This document shows positions 46,398 through 57,920 of a stretch of 64,000 nucleotides of DNA, in pieces. The stretch is from Aphelenchoides besseyi (Eukaryota; Nematoda; Chromadorea; Rhabditida; Aphelenchoididae), in contig JAMPIQ010000003.1 of the NCBI GenBank assembly GCA_024699855.1, positions 9,052,001-9,116,000 on the forward strand. Reading direction: 5' to 3'. The translations under genes and the position numbers were made by a program. Within the stretch, counting starts at the first letter, position 1, and each line of letters opens with the position of its first letter. The notes beneath the pieces were generated by a model that did no database searches, was not told the DNA's origin, and saw only the letters and a program-made list of their open reading frames with translations.

Positions 46398-46905
46398 TGT
46401 TGTTTGACTGAATGTAACAAAATGAATTGCCGAAGGGTTTTATACCGCGTTTATTTGCCCGATTCAATCGTTGGTACACTAAATCCACGACCGTGTGAAA
46501 GAATGTCGGCATCCAAAAAATTCGTAGTTTAGCGAGAACCAAAGAACTGAACTCGATGAATAAAACGAAATTCACAGAAATTTGTGTTTTCAATATTTAG
46601 AAAGGAAACAAATTTTTAAATTTAAGTTCCCACCGTCAAAAAAATCCCTTAACTTTGTTACTATGGACATGAGAACCACGTGCGAACATCCGTCTTTCTG
46701 TACTTTTGTTCACATGTCAATTAAAAGATAATCACGAACTGTAAATTCAATCTACAACTTGAAAGTTGCCCTTTATTTGATGATTAGGTTACTTGTTGTG
46801 ATTGAGAAACGTTCTCTGACCTCTCGTGATCTCAAAACACTTCAACAACAATCTAACTAATTTAATTTCGTTTTATCTAAACAACAAGCAAAGTTCATTC
46901 GCAAG

Positions 46906-48086
46906 CTAATTAAGCAAGTAGGTGGCGATCGTATTTAAGAGCGGATACTTAATACCACCACAACTTCCGGTAAAGTCGTCATAGTCGATGGCCCACACAA
47001 AACAGCCGGCCAAGCGCATTTGTTTGGAGTACCAGGCCTTGAAACAGATTTTGAATTGCAGTCGACCATGTTAACTTACCATAAAACTCACGCTGTTCGT
47101 ATTGGGATACGTGAACCACTGGTTGTTCTGTTGCATGTATGGAGCGCGTCCCATCGCATCCCACGAAACCTGAGCACCATTTTTAACGATCTGACATGCC
47201 TCATAGTAGGCAAGTATTCCGGCAGATTGCGTGATCGCTTGAGGAGCTGATGGTCCACTTGCTGGAGCTCCAACGCCTTGCAATTGATTCGAGTACAGCG
47301 TCCAACCGCGACCATAAGTAGGTATTCCCAGAACGATCTTCTGAGCAGGAAATCCACTGCTCAAATAAAATTGAATTGTTGCGTTGACGTTCAGTTGATC
47401 GTTCGAATTCAACGGCGCCAACAATCCAGTCTGCTGATCCCACGAACCATGATAGTCGTATGTCATTACATTTAGAAAGTCGACCGCGTTCTTGAGCGCT
47501 TGAAAGTCGTAGATTGGCTGCGCAGTTTGAATTCCGGCCGAAACAGCGGCCGTTACCAGATAACGATTTCCTGCTTGAGTCTCAAAACAAGTTTGTTGAA
47601 GGAAAAGCATTTGAAACTCACTCGTAAGGCCCGCATCAAAGTTGTGAACGCAGATCGTTGTTGTGCGGTCGGATACTCCCAATCCAAATCGACGCCGTCG
47701 AAGCCGTTGCATTGAAGGAAACTCATGACATTTCGCGCAAAGACCTGCGATTGTGCAGCAGCGCTAGCAAAAGTTGACGAATCGAAATTGGCGCCACCAA
47801 TCGAAATCAACGTTTTGAGTCCCGGCTGACGTTGTTTGAGTTGTCGAAGTTGATTGTACGATTGCCAGTCGTAAGCATCAGTTGGATAGACCTTCAGATC
47901 CGATGCATTGACCGTCGCAAAGGCCCAAAATACGTGAGTACAAATACCAGGTTGATAGTTCCGAAGCAAATCAAAGCTTCCAACTCCCGATCGATAACGC
48001 GCCCAGTTCGTTGCATAGCAGCCGCGAATTGGCTGTGCAGCTGCCGCAAAACTGATCAGTAGGAAGAAGGTGAGAAGACGAAACAT
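46906..48086 (-). CDS. Secreted GH18 chitinase
   Basis: Hydrolyses beta-1,4-linked N-acetylglucosamine polymers outside the cell. ATG at 48086 gives MFRLLTFFLLISFAAAAQP, a signal peptide. The TIM barrel begins RGCYATNWARYRSGVGSFDL. The substrate strand KTLISIGGANFDSSTF and the catalytic motif FDGVDLDWEYP (DxxDxDxE) are intact. Next are VMTYDYHGSWD, KIVLGIPTYGRGWTLYSN, the insertion-domain region YYEACQIVKNG and the closing FVWAIDYDDFTGSCGG strand with the conserved Trp. Introns lie after MRALR (about 47570-47618) and after SVSFM (about 47045-47080); the latter ends in CAAG. About 365 residues, so a single catalytic domain with no chitin-binding module. Confidence 0.9.
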
Positions 48087-48653
48087 TTTTGTTGTGTTTG
48101 GGGCCTGTGGTTGTTTTTATACGCCAAAAATCGTTTGACTTTGGTTTTGGGTTAATCCACAGCTTATTGTTTGATTCCAGTGATCTCAAGAGCACGACCG
48201 TTGGTTTGATCGATAAGCAGATTTTCATCGTTTTTTTGGACTAAAGATCAAAAAATGTAACCGATCGTTTCCACTTTAAAGCATCAAAGCCGATAAGCTG
48301 AACGATCGTTTGCAATAACACAGTTTCAATTGCAACAAAAACTAAGAGATTAAAAGTTGGTCTTTGTTGGACTGCACAATGAATTCAAAGTTCTCAACCA
48401 GTTTACAGTAACCAGAATACGTGATCTCCTTCTTAAGTTGATAGTTGTCTTGAGTAAATAGCTACCAAAAATTTGAAGAGTTTATTTCCGTTTCACAGTA
48501 AAAGCAAACGAAAAAAAGCTCGTCCGTCATCTAAGTCATCTTGACGATCATCAATATTGGTTCAACGAGTCTTTGATTGAACGCTTTTTCTTACCCTTGG
48601 GGACATTGAAGTATTGTATCAAAATCTTCAGTTGGCAATGTAGCCGGAGTCTT

Positions 48654-49888
48654 TCAAGCCCAAAAAAGACGTGCTTCCGGTATTTTTGGTCGAGACTCTT
48701 GATTCTCAGTAGAAGCGCTTGGTTGAGCCGCAGCCAATTGGACGTTTGAATTTGAACGACTTGTTTGAACATGCGGCTGGCGTTCATCATGTTGAGCCAA
48801 TGGAGCTGCCAATAAACCAACTGGTGGTTCATGAGAAACTCTTTGAGCGACGTACGGTTTATCTTGTGGCTTCAAGAGACTCAGCGGATGTACTTGTGGT
48901 TGGTTGCCCTTGGTTTCAGTGTTTTCATATTTTTGTTGAGTATTACTAATCGACTGAGAGTCCTTTAATTTCTTCGCTTTCTTGGACTTGTTTCTCGATT
49001 TCTTCTTCGATTCCGACTTTTGACTGTGAGTTTTGCCTTCTTCCACCAATTTATTTTTTTCTTTTTCTTGAGATAGCAACAGTAAACGATGGTTATGAGT
49101 ATGACAAACGCAATGAGAAACGCGATACTAAAAGTCGAGATTTAGATAAATAGGAGAACTTTAAACTGACCCGATGACAACCCACATGATCTTTGCTTTG
49201 GTGTTCGACTTCTCTTCATCGACGAAAATGGTCGCATCCTAAAAAAATTAATTGAATGCTTTCATTCTCATGTTCAACTCACAAAAATTGCCGTTAAGCT
49301 GCCGAGTTCTCTGGTTTCTGTGGGCGCGTAATCGACTTTGGTCTTGTACGTGCTTCCATTCTGTTCGAATTTTGGCTTTGACGGAATTCAAACTCGTCGA
49401 TTGAGTTTTCATCTTCGACAACAATTTTGTCCGGCCTAATTGTCATGTTCACGGGCAAATCGTAATTGTGGTTGTTTTAAGTACATACAATATACACATA
49501 AAGATATCTGCACATACCAAAGGATATAACAGCCTTTATGTTAAATGAACCATAAATACCTCCAGCATTGCATTCGCCAAATTTTAAATTAAGGCTAAAA
49601 CATATGTAGATCAAAAATTACGTTGCAAACTCACTTTCGTGCTTCATTAATCGCATTGGCGGATTTGAAGTAGACTTCTAGTTCTTGTGACGTGACGACC
49701 AACACCTCCGAGCTCTTGCAGTTTCCTTTGAGAATTCTGAAACCACCAAACGATCTCATCCACAATTCAGAAACTGACGTTTTGTCGTTGGATTGCTCAA
49801 AACACTTTTGCTCTGAAGCCACGAGTGCCAATCCAAAAGCCACAATGCCGACGAGAGAACGACCGATCAAATGGCCATCGACGACCAT
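48654..49888 (-). CDS. Unknown type I membrane protein with two apparent single-base frame breaks
   Basis: The start at 49888 gives MVVDGHLIGRSLVGIVAFGL ending ALVASEQ, a probable signal peptide; an acceptor at about 49978 suggests an upstream leader exon. The ectodomain exons read KSSEVLVVTSQELEVYFKSA, NLKFGECNAGGIYGSFNIKA, NYDLPVNMTIRPDKIVVEDE and EQNGSTYKTKVDYAPTETRE. A transmembrane segment follows (IMWVVIGIAFLIAFVILITI VYCCY). The tail is very basic and then Gln/Pro-rich, ending ARLFWA. The frame must shift by one base near 49385 (a CC run) and again near 49058 (an A-run just after the membrane segment) to keep the coherent reading. Family not recognised. Confidence 0.55.
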
Positions 49889-50394
49889 TTCACCCAAGAG
49901 CGAAGAGCACGCGACTTGTTCGGACGAGCGAACAAATCCAAATGACCTGAACTGGGAAACTCCGCTTGTGAGTATGCTGAATTAGTGATTCCTTTGGTTA
50001 ACATGAACTTACGCGCTGTGATTCAGACAGAAGTCAGTCATTTTGTTTTGCTCGAAGAAACGGTCACGCCACAAACTTCGTCCAACTGATCGCTTTCCTC
50101 GGTATCTGGATCGTTCAAGCTGATTCGCTCTCGGACAAAACTAATTGTCAAAAAATTGATCGAAAATCAATTGTAAATGTTTTAGCTAATCGTTTTTAAA
50201 GTTTTTGGTTTCAGTATTCTAGACGGTTCGTGTGCAGTCGACGAGTCAATTCAACTGAACGTTTCGAGCTTTCGGATCACTATTAATGACAACAGCACCA
50301 CTGAAGACAAATGAGTTTTTCTAATTCTTTTTGACACAAATTCGCAGATGACCAATCAAGGTCGCCAACTAGACAGTTTATTTAACAATAAATA

Positions 50395-51123
50395 CAGGGT
50401 GGGCAAAAATGAATGAGCTTGTCGAAATCTCTAATATCTCGTTTATCTTTGATTTTTTCCCGAACAAACCATATATTTTCTGAATCCTTACAATCCCCAA
50501 ATTCTGATGATAGCAAATTTGGAATTTCGATATTTTGACCTAAGGGTCCCCCTTTGCTTGTGAACCACCGAGTTGAAAAAGTGGTCAAAATTACGATGTT
50601 TTTCGTCTTTTCGCTTCATTTCTTCGTTATTCTGTTTGAAAATTGTTTACTCTAATCAAGAGAAAGCTCGTTATGTACGGATGTTCATCGAAACCAAATA
50701 CGATTACGCGAAATTTGGCACGAGAATTCGTCGAGAAGCCGCTAAGGGACAAGTGGCTGTTCCCAGCTTAAAGACTGTAAAGAGATGGGACGAGAGTTTT
50801 CGATCAACGGGCAGTGTGGATAGAATCCGAGAGCGAGTCGCCGCAAACTTTTCTCGACAATTGGATATCTGCATCAACAGAGAAGGTGGTCAAGTCGAAG
50901 TTCGTTAAATTGTTGATTTTTTTGTTAATCAAGTTTTTTTTCCAACTCGGTGGTTCACAAGCAAAGGGGGACCCTTAGGTCAAAATATCGAAATTCCAAA
51001 TTTGCTATCATCTGAATTTGGGGATTGTAAGGATTCAGAAAATATATGGTTTGTTCGGGAAAAAATCGAAGATAAACGAGATATTAGAGATTTCGACAAG
51101 CTTATTCATTTTTGCCCACCCTG
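50395..51123. mobile_element. Non-autonomous Tc1/mariner-type element, copy 2 (729 bp)
   Basis: Same family as 43230-43864: CAGGGTGGGCAAAAATGAAT termini, TA on each side, and long inverted repeats of about 190 bases. The middle is about 94 bases longer than in copy 1 and encodes more of the transposase N-terminus (RIRREAAKGQVAVPSLKTVK and WDESFRSTGSVDR, a helix-turn-helix), again fused to the far C-terminal tail (RVAANFSRQLDICINR). It lacks the DDE catalytic domain and needs an autonomous relative to move. Confidence 0.88.
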
Positions 51124-53212
51124 TACAAGCGAGTCGAGTCGATTTGACACAAGCGGATTCAAGAAGTGATCGATTTAAAGACATGAAGACAAAAGAAAAC
51201 TCACAATAAGATCAAAAACAATTGCTTCAGCGTAGAAGTTTGGTTCAAAGAACACGCTCAAACATAGACGTATGATAAGGTGATTAGCTTCGGATTATAG
51301 ACCGATTTGCGGCCTAAACGGTGATTGCTATTTCTGAGCTTTTTTTGAAAGAACGGTGATCAGGGTCTCGTAAGTTCTGTCGTTGATTTGTTTAGTTAGC
51401 AGACTGTTTCAGGAACGCAATGTGATTTCGCTCAGAACTGTTGGCCAATGAAGTTTCTTTCATAATCTTGTTTTTGATCGGTTTTGAATAAACTTTTTGT
51501 TTAAATCATCAAATCAATTTGATCGTAGAAGAAATTGAACAGATCGTCAAGAGAAGCAATGGCAATAGAAAGCGGCTTCGATGGTCAACGTGCTCTTTAA
51601 GAAGAAACTGAAAAATACGCTTCGAGAAGATTTTGGATTTCAATTTGATTGCCGGCCTTTGTGTAGGTGTTGGACGTTCTTTTTCTTTTCGGTCGGCAGT
51701 TAGAGTCTACGGTCTTTCGATAGGAGTCAACACAGGACCAAAAACGACCGCCGCTGCCGACCGAGTGGTTTTTTGCGCTGCGATTCTTTTGCTTTCGAAT
51801 GATTTTGCTGACGATTTTCATCGATTGAGTTTTGATTTCTATTTATGTTTCAATTTCCATTTGCTTTCTATACCAAGCGCACGTGCTATTCAAGTGCTGA
51901 TTCAAGACCGTTGCCCGCATTTCAACCAACAAAAAAATGTACGTAGAATGAGAAGCGCAGATTGAGAATCGTCAGCCTGAGATAAAACTAAAACATAACA
52001 AACGAATACAAGTGAACTGAAACCTTTAAAAGGCGTCGATAAGTAACATGAGCCGAAATTAACTGAAAATTTTGGACGAAGTAACCCAACAATCAAATTT
52101 ATAATAAGAAACAGAACATTTTCTAAGCAAGATAACAATGAACTGATCATATAACTGTTTGGTTGCAAGCAACCTTAGGTAACAAACTGAGTTTATTAGC
52201 TAGAGAGAAAAGTAATACAACAATAACAACAAAATCACAAAAACCCCCACAGCAGAGAGAGGCAAAGCGTCGTGTTGAGACTCGCTCAACGATTAACGCG
52301 GAAATAAAACGGAGAACCGCACAATAACTAAAGATAGAAAGTCGCAGATAACGGAACGAAGAACCTACAAGAGGATGAACTTCCAGTTTAGATAAAAGCG
52401 ATTTATAAGTCGAAAGAAATATGACAGTAAAGCAATGAGGACAAACTTGTATTTTGATTTTTGAACGGTTGAAGTTATTTCAATCATACGATGCGCCAAA
52501 TTCGGGAAAAAGAACGGAATTCCACCCAGAAAATTTATAAACAAAGCCGTGGAATTAAATAAACAATTCCCTTTCAAGTCGTTGAGTAACATGAGCGTCC
52601 AAAAAATCTTGTGAAAACTTTCAGTGAAAAAACGGAAACGCGTCTAATCAGATTACAACTAAACAATAGCGATGGAAAAAGTTGATTGAAGATTAAAGTT
52701 TAAGGATAGATTCGTGCTATAATCACTGAAGGAACTGTAAAAAATAAACGAGAGCAGTTGTTCAATTGACTGCAGACATTCCAATTTACTACTTTGAACC
52801 TATCGGCGACAACCAACATAATCGTGCAAAGAAGTTCGTTTACTTCTGCTGGACTTCTTGAACTCCAGATTACAAAGGAATCGGTGCAGAATAAACGATA
52901 CTCATAAATTATACGCTTAAATCGACACAACAATCTTCGTTTCCTGCAATAACTCAAATTGAAATGAACTCGAGATTTCAAGTTTATGAATGATTTGACC
53001 TCCAACATGTTTCTAAACGAAGCAAAACGACCAAACACTAAACGGAGCGGAATAGATTGAACAAAACCGATGAAGCGAACATCTATTGTATTGATTATTT
53101 GGAAACAAATTTCGATAGTAGGTCTTTTCTTTCGGAATTGAAGCACACAAGCAAAATTAACAACATAGAAATTCGAGTTGATCGGCAATAAATGGAATAA
53201 TTCAAGTGTAAC
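51124..53212. other. Mostly non-coding stretch with one unexplained minus-strand ORF
   Basis: Two overlapping ORFs near 51597-51965 are mutual antisense shadows without family resemblance. A minus-strand frame at 52700-53299 stays open for 199 codons and reads coding-like (VTLELFHLLPINSNFYVVNF, SFINLKSRVHFNLSYCRKRR, VIWSSRSPAEVNELLCTI); its first 28 codons lie in the solo-LTR-like unit. It could be an exon of an unknown gene whose 5' part was displaced. The rest is AT-rich with no recognised feature. Confidence 0.35.
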
Positions 53213-53399
53213 TGTTGGGACATGAGCTCCGGGTCCCGCCACGAAACGGCCTGATGGATTAACCCCGTTGCTCGTGTTCTGGAGTCTTTTCCCATTCAAT
53301 TTGTCTTTTTGTTGTGATCCTGTTTTTCGGTCTGTTTTTAATAAACCTTTTTCGTTGTACGTGACTCAACAGTAACTAAAGGCAATAAACGTCCCAACA
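53213..53399. mobile_element. Solo-LTR-like unit (187 bp)
   Basis: It begins TGTTGGGAC and ends GTCCCAACA, a perfect 9-base inverted terminus of TG...CA type. It contains AATAAA signals at about 53340 and 53384 and GC-rich sequence at its 5' side. No matching internal region or second copy is in the window, and no clear target duplication is seen (GTAAC before, ATTCA after). Confidence 0.6.
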
Positions 53400-53404
53400 A
53401 TTCA

Positions 53405-56400
53405 TGCGTATAAGTGGAAGAGCCCTCCGATTCTGGTCGCCTTGTCGTGGTGGAGGGGCTTGAAGCGGCCGGTGCAACGTCCTGTCAACCGAAGCTCTAC
53501 GACGGTGGCACATCGCCAAAAACCGAGAAGGATGGAGTCAGCTGTGGACCAAACGACGGGAAAACTGCCCTTTGGAGTTGCCGTAGCCCAGTTGGCGGCG
53601 TCCTCCAGGGCCAGCAACCCGCAAGGACGTAAAACAACACGCTACGAATCAGCCAAACGAGAGTCTCATGGGCGTAGAAGGGAGCGCAAGTTCGCTGGGT
53701 GCTAGGACAAAACGCTCCCCGAAGGGACTTGAAGAACAAAACCGCCTTGGAACACGGAGCACCTCCAAACGGAAACGACTTCGCGTCCTAACGTTCAATC
53801 TCAAAACTGGAATGACGGATGCGCCATCTAAGGACCTGTTGATGGATCAGCTGAAGAGTTTCAAATGAGACGTCATGGGCATCTGCGAAACGAGGGTCAA
53901 ACTCGAGACGACCGTGAAGTGGACTGAAACCGGAGACAAACTTCACATCGGTGCGGGCTCTGGCCAGCATCGTGTGGGCGGAGTCGGCCTCATCATCAAC
54001 AAGCGGCTCGTCGACAAGATCATCGAGGTCAACATCTGCTCGCCGCGAATCGCTACCCTGAAGGTCGACGTGGGCAAGAAACGACCCCTCCTTATCATCC
54101 AGGTCTAAGCTCCACACAGCGGCTACGATTTGAACGAGATCCAGAGCTTCTATCAAAATCTGGAACATCAGCTACGACAGCCTGCCACCAGAAGATGGTT
54201 ATGGGAGACTTTAACGCGCAGATCGGACCCAAAGAAGACAACCAAGAACACGTCGGCCCTTTTTGCTCGAAGACCTGGAGCGAAACTGGTGCACTTCTCT
54301 CCGACTTCGCGGAGGGCAGCCGTCTTTTCATCGCCAACACTTTCTTCAAAAAGCCCAAGAACAAGCGATGGACCTTCCAATCGACGAACGCTGGAAAGAC
54401 GCGCCATGAATTGGACTACGGACTCTGCTCCGACAGACTGATGGTAACGAACGTGGAGCGCCTCAGCCGATTCAATACGGGAAGCGACCACCGGGCCCTG
54501 CGTCTCACCATCGACACCAGCATCAAGACGAGCAAAAAGAAGGTGAAGTCCAGCCACCACCGCACATTCAACGCCGAGCTCCTCAAAGCAATCTATGGAA
54601 CCCCAGACTGGAACACCACCGGCACCTTCGAGAAACGACACCAAGCTCTGACGGAGAAACTTCATCGATGTGTCGAATGTGCCGCAACGAAGAAGCCGCC
54701 GAGACCGAATCGACTCTCCGAAAACACCCACCAGCTGCTGAAGAAACGCAGCGGCATGGACCGAGCAACCAAACAAGTGGAGTTTGCAGAGCTGAACAAA
54801 CTCATACGAAAGAAGCTAAAAGAAGATCACCAGGCGTTCCGAATGAGGCGACTCCTGGACGCCGCGGAGAAAAGACGCAGCTTGAAGAAGTGCAAGAGGC
54901 AGCTCCGGCAACAGACGGCGACCATCAGGGCACTCAAGGACGAGGGCGGAAAACGACTAATAAAGAGGATTGACATGGAGAACCGATGTCTCATATTCTA
55001 CAGAACCTTGTTCGCCTCCAAGCGACAGGTGCCGTTGATACGAGACCATAGGCCGCCAATGGAAGTCCCTCCGATTCTACCGTCCGAAGTCGAGGCGGCA
55101 ATCCGAAGCAAAAACGACAAAGCGCCGGGACCTGATGGAATCACCAACGAAATCCTGAAAGCGGGACCTACGAGCTCTTCAAGGCGATAGCGGCGCTTTT
55201 CGACCAATGCTTGCGCGTGGAAGACGTCCCCGCCGGATGGAAAACGTCGAGGACCGTCATCATCCCCAAGAAAGGGGACCGCGAAGACCTGAAGTATTAC
55301 CGCCCAATTAACCTCCTGCCCGTCCTCTACAAAGTCTTCACCAAGATCATTCTTAACAGGATCACCAATCAACTAGACGAGCAACAGCCAAGGGAGCAAG
55401 CGGGTTTCAGGAGAACCTACTCCACAACCGACCATCTCCAAGCCGTCAATCAAGTGTTGGAGCGCGCTCGCGAGTTCAAGATGTCCGTCTGCATGGTCTT
55501 CGTCGATTACGAGAAGGCCTTGGACTCCATCGAGATTAACGCAATCACCAACGCGCTGATGAACCAAGGAGTCGACAGCAAGTACGCACGGATGCTCCAC
55601 AACATCGACACCGGCTGCAGCACCACTATCGAGCTGTTCTACAACCCCATCAACATCCCAGTCGGTCGAGGAGTACGCCAGAGTGACACCATATCGCCGA
55701 AGCTCTTCATCGCCGCTCTGGAAGACGTCTTCAGGACACTTGACTGGGAGGATAACGGTATCATGATCGATTGAGAACGCCTGAGTCACTTACGATTTGC
55801 CGACGACATCATCATCTTCGGGAACACCGCCGAAGAAGTCGCCTCCATGCTACAGCAGTTGAACGACGCAAGCGACAAGGTCGGACTTCGCATCAACAGA
55901 AACAAGACCAAGGCCATAAAGACCGAGCAGTGCCAGCACACGACTATCCTCCTGGAAGACGAGCTGATCGAATTCGTCGAGAAGTATGTCTACCTGGGCC
56001 AGCAGATCACCGATGACCACAAAATTGACGGAGAGATCCAACGAAGACGATTTGCAGCCTGGTTCAGCTTCAAGAACATCCAGGAAGTCCTGAACGAAGT
56101 CGGCAACCCCGCGATCCGAGCCCACCTGTTCAAGTCCAGGGTTCTCCCCGCTCTCAACTACGGAAGCAAGACATGGACACTTCGTCAAACTGACGCGAGG
56201 AAGCTCCAAACAACTCAGCGGGCAATGGAACGCAGGATCCTGGGAGTCCGCCTCACCGACAAGGTCAAGTCCGAAAAACTCCGTCAGAAGACCAAGTTTA
56301 GAGACGCCGCCCAAGACACTCGACAACGAAAGCTCTGATGGGCCGGACACATAGCAAGATGGCAGGACCACAAGAACGACGTTCTGGTGGCCTTACAACC

Positions 56401-56535
56401 TGAAGCGACCTCTCGGACGAGCACCTTACCGATGGAGAAGAAAAGTGGAAGAAGCTCTTGGCCCGAAATGGCACCAAAATGCCAGGAACCGCGAGGAATA
56501 CAGAAGGCGGCTGAATGACCTGCACCACGAAGGAT
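53405..56535 (+). mobile_element. RTE-type non-LTR retrotransposon (LINE), decayed
   Basis: A nearly full-length LINE. The apurinic endonuclease comes first: RVLTFNLKTGM, MGICETRVKL, VGGVGLIINKRLVD, MVMGDFNAQIGP (catalytic DFN), and HELDYGLCSDRL with GSDHRALRL (catalytic SDH). The reverse transcriptase follows: NDKAPGPDGITNEILKAG, WKTSRTVIIPKKGDREDLKY YRPINLLPVLYKV, AGFRRTYSTTDHL, VFVDYEKALDSI, GVRQSDTISPKLF, and the active site RFADDIIIF at about 55800. The C-terminal part reads KYVYLGQQITD, NYGSKTWTLRQ and WAGHIARW, typical of RTE elements. In-frame stops at about 53868, 54107, 55771 and 56336 and a shift near 55170 show it is inactive. AATAAA at 56566 lies beyond the end. Confidence 0.88.
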
Positions 56536-56607
56536 GAATCGGGTCTTATTGTATTGTATCGTACGAATAAAATCCTAACGACGCTCAATGAAGCAAATGC
56601 ATTGGAT

Positions 56608-57321
56608 TCAACCACAATGACGGTCGAAAAAAAGCGAGATGTGAAGAAGTGGATCGCGGTACTCCGTAACTCAATCGTCAACATCCCAAATTATGAAGCT
56701 GATTGGAGATTGAATGCTAATCCGGGACTTGCTGCTTATCTCGAAGCTACGAATGATTTCCACGAAGTCATCCTAGACGCGTAGGTCAACATCGACGAAA
56801 CATAATACGGCAAGCGGAAATACAATTGTGGAAAGCGTGTGCTGGGACATTAGCTGTTGGGTATGATTGCCGATGGATCTGATGATTTGCGTCTTGAGCT
56901 CTGTTCTTTCGATCAAGATCATCCGGAAGGCACCCGAAGAACGGAAGATCTAGTGCCACTCATTCTCAAGCACCTTGCACTCGGATCTATCATTTGTACT
57001 CATGCTTGGCGCGCGTACAATTCGCTCGATACTCACGGATATGTTCATCAAGTGGTAAGTCTAAAATCAATTAGTTTCCTACACTTTTATCTTTAGGTAA
57101 ACCACAGCGATCCTGAGAATCCATTCGTCACAGAAGAGGGTGTGCATACGAACCGCATAGAATCCAGTTGGCGGCCGTTGAAGGATTACTTTCGAACTAA
57201 ACGCGTACCTCATTCTGCCTTTGAGACGGCTCTTATGAAATATCAATGGCGGCGTCACTGTCGTTTAAATTCCATCGATCCATTGATCGAAGCCATTAAG
57301 GCGACTAACTTCCCTTCTTAA
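56608..57321 (+). pseudogene. Merlin/ISXO2-like DDE transposase remnant
   Basis: Reads TMTVEKKRDVKKWIAVLRNS, then VNIDET and YGKRKYNCGKRV with interrupting stops at 56782 and 56803. Next comes MIADGSDDLRLELCSFDQDH, HLALGSIICTHAWRAYNSLD, and, after an in-phase intron (57054-57095), VNHSDPENPFVTEEGVHTNR and IESSWRPLKDYFRTKRVP to TAA near 57321. Motif order matches IS1595/ISXO2-type transposases, whose eukaryotic branch is Merlin. The second catalytic Asp (usual T-D-x-W-R) is His here. Terminal inverted repeats were not found. The element is inactive. Confidence 0.7.
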
Positions 57322-57480
57322 CTGATGTGATTTTTTAACTCGACTTTCTTGAATACGAGGTCGTCTAAAGTTTTGTTAAAATAAAAAATGATCAGCACGA
57401 CGAGATGAGTTGATTGACAATGTTTGCGTCACAATCAGCGACCGGTTAGTACAACCCGGCCGAATCTTTTCCAAACAAAA

Positions 57481-57920
57481 GTTATGCTTTCTGTTTGATG
57501 GAATCGGTTAGGTGTTGTGCACTAGGAGTTGTTGGACCGCGGGCAGACGATCACTTCGGTACTGTACTGTGGCCAACCGGACCGGGTCGCCGCCACTCTT
57601 CGTCATCGCCGCGACGTTCTACTACTCAAGAGAACGCGCGATCGCACACCGCCCGAAGAACTCAACAGCCCCTGAGGACTTTGGTTTGCACGACTATCGA
57701 CCACCCGCCGTACTCCCCAGACCTATCTTCAACGGACTACCATCTCTTCCGTTCGCTGAAGACGTGGATACGAGGACGCCAATTCAACGACGTCGATCAT
57801 GTCCGCCAGTCCCTGAACTCGTTCTTCGCCTCCCGTCATCGATCCTTCTACTCTCACGGAATCACCCAATTGCGCGAACGGTGGCGGCGAACTATCAACG
57901 CACACGGTGACTATTTTTAA
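57481..57920 (+). pseudogene. Mariner transposase C-terminal remnant
   Basis: One frame reads ENARSHTARRTQQPLRTLVC, then IDHPPYSPDLSSTDYHLFRS LKTWIRGRQF and ends RWRRTINAHGDYF, with TAA at about 57918. This is the last part of a mariner-family transposase: the D-N-A-R-x-H-T block has Asp replaced by Glu, while the third Asp motif YSPDLSSTDYHLF is intact. The N-terminal two thirds are absent or scrambled. A plus-strand ORF in another frame at 57512-57910 is its shadow. Confidence 0.75.

Noticed and set aside
47071..47712. Several alternative frames across the chitinase
   Set aside because: Only the frame with the GH18 motifs is real; the rest are shadows of it.
54168..54776. 202-codon minus-strand ORF
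   Set aside because: Antisense shadow of the RTE endonuclease region, common in GC-rich LINE sequence.
57512..57910. 132-codon plus-strand ORF in the mariner remnant
   Set aside because: The overlapping frame 57495-57920 carries the mariner motifs; this one is its shadow.
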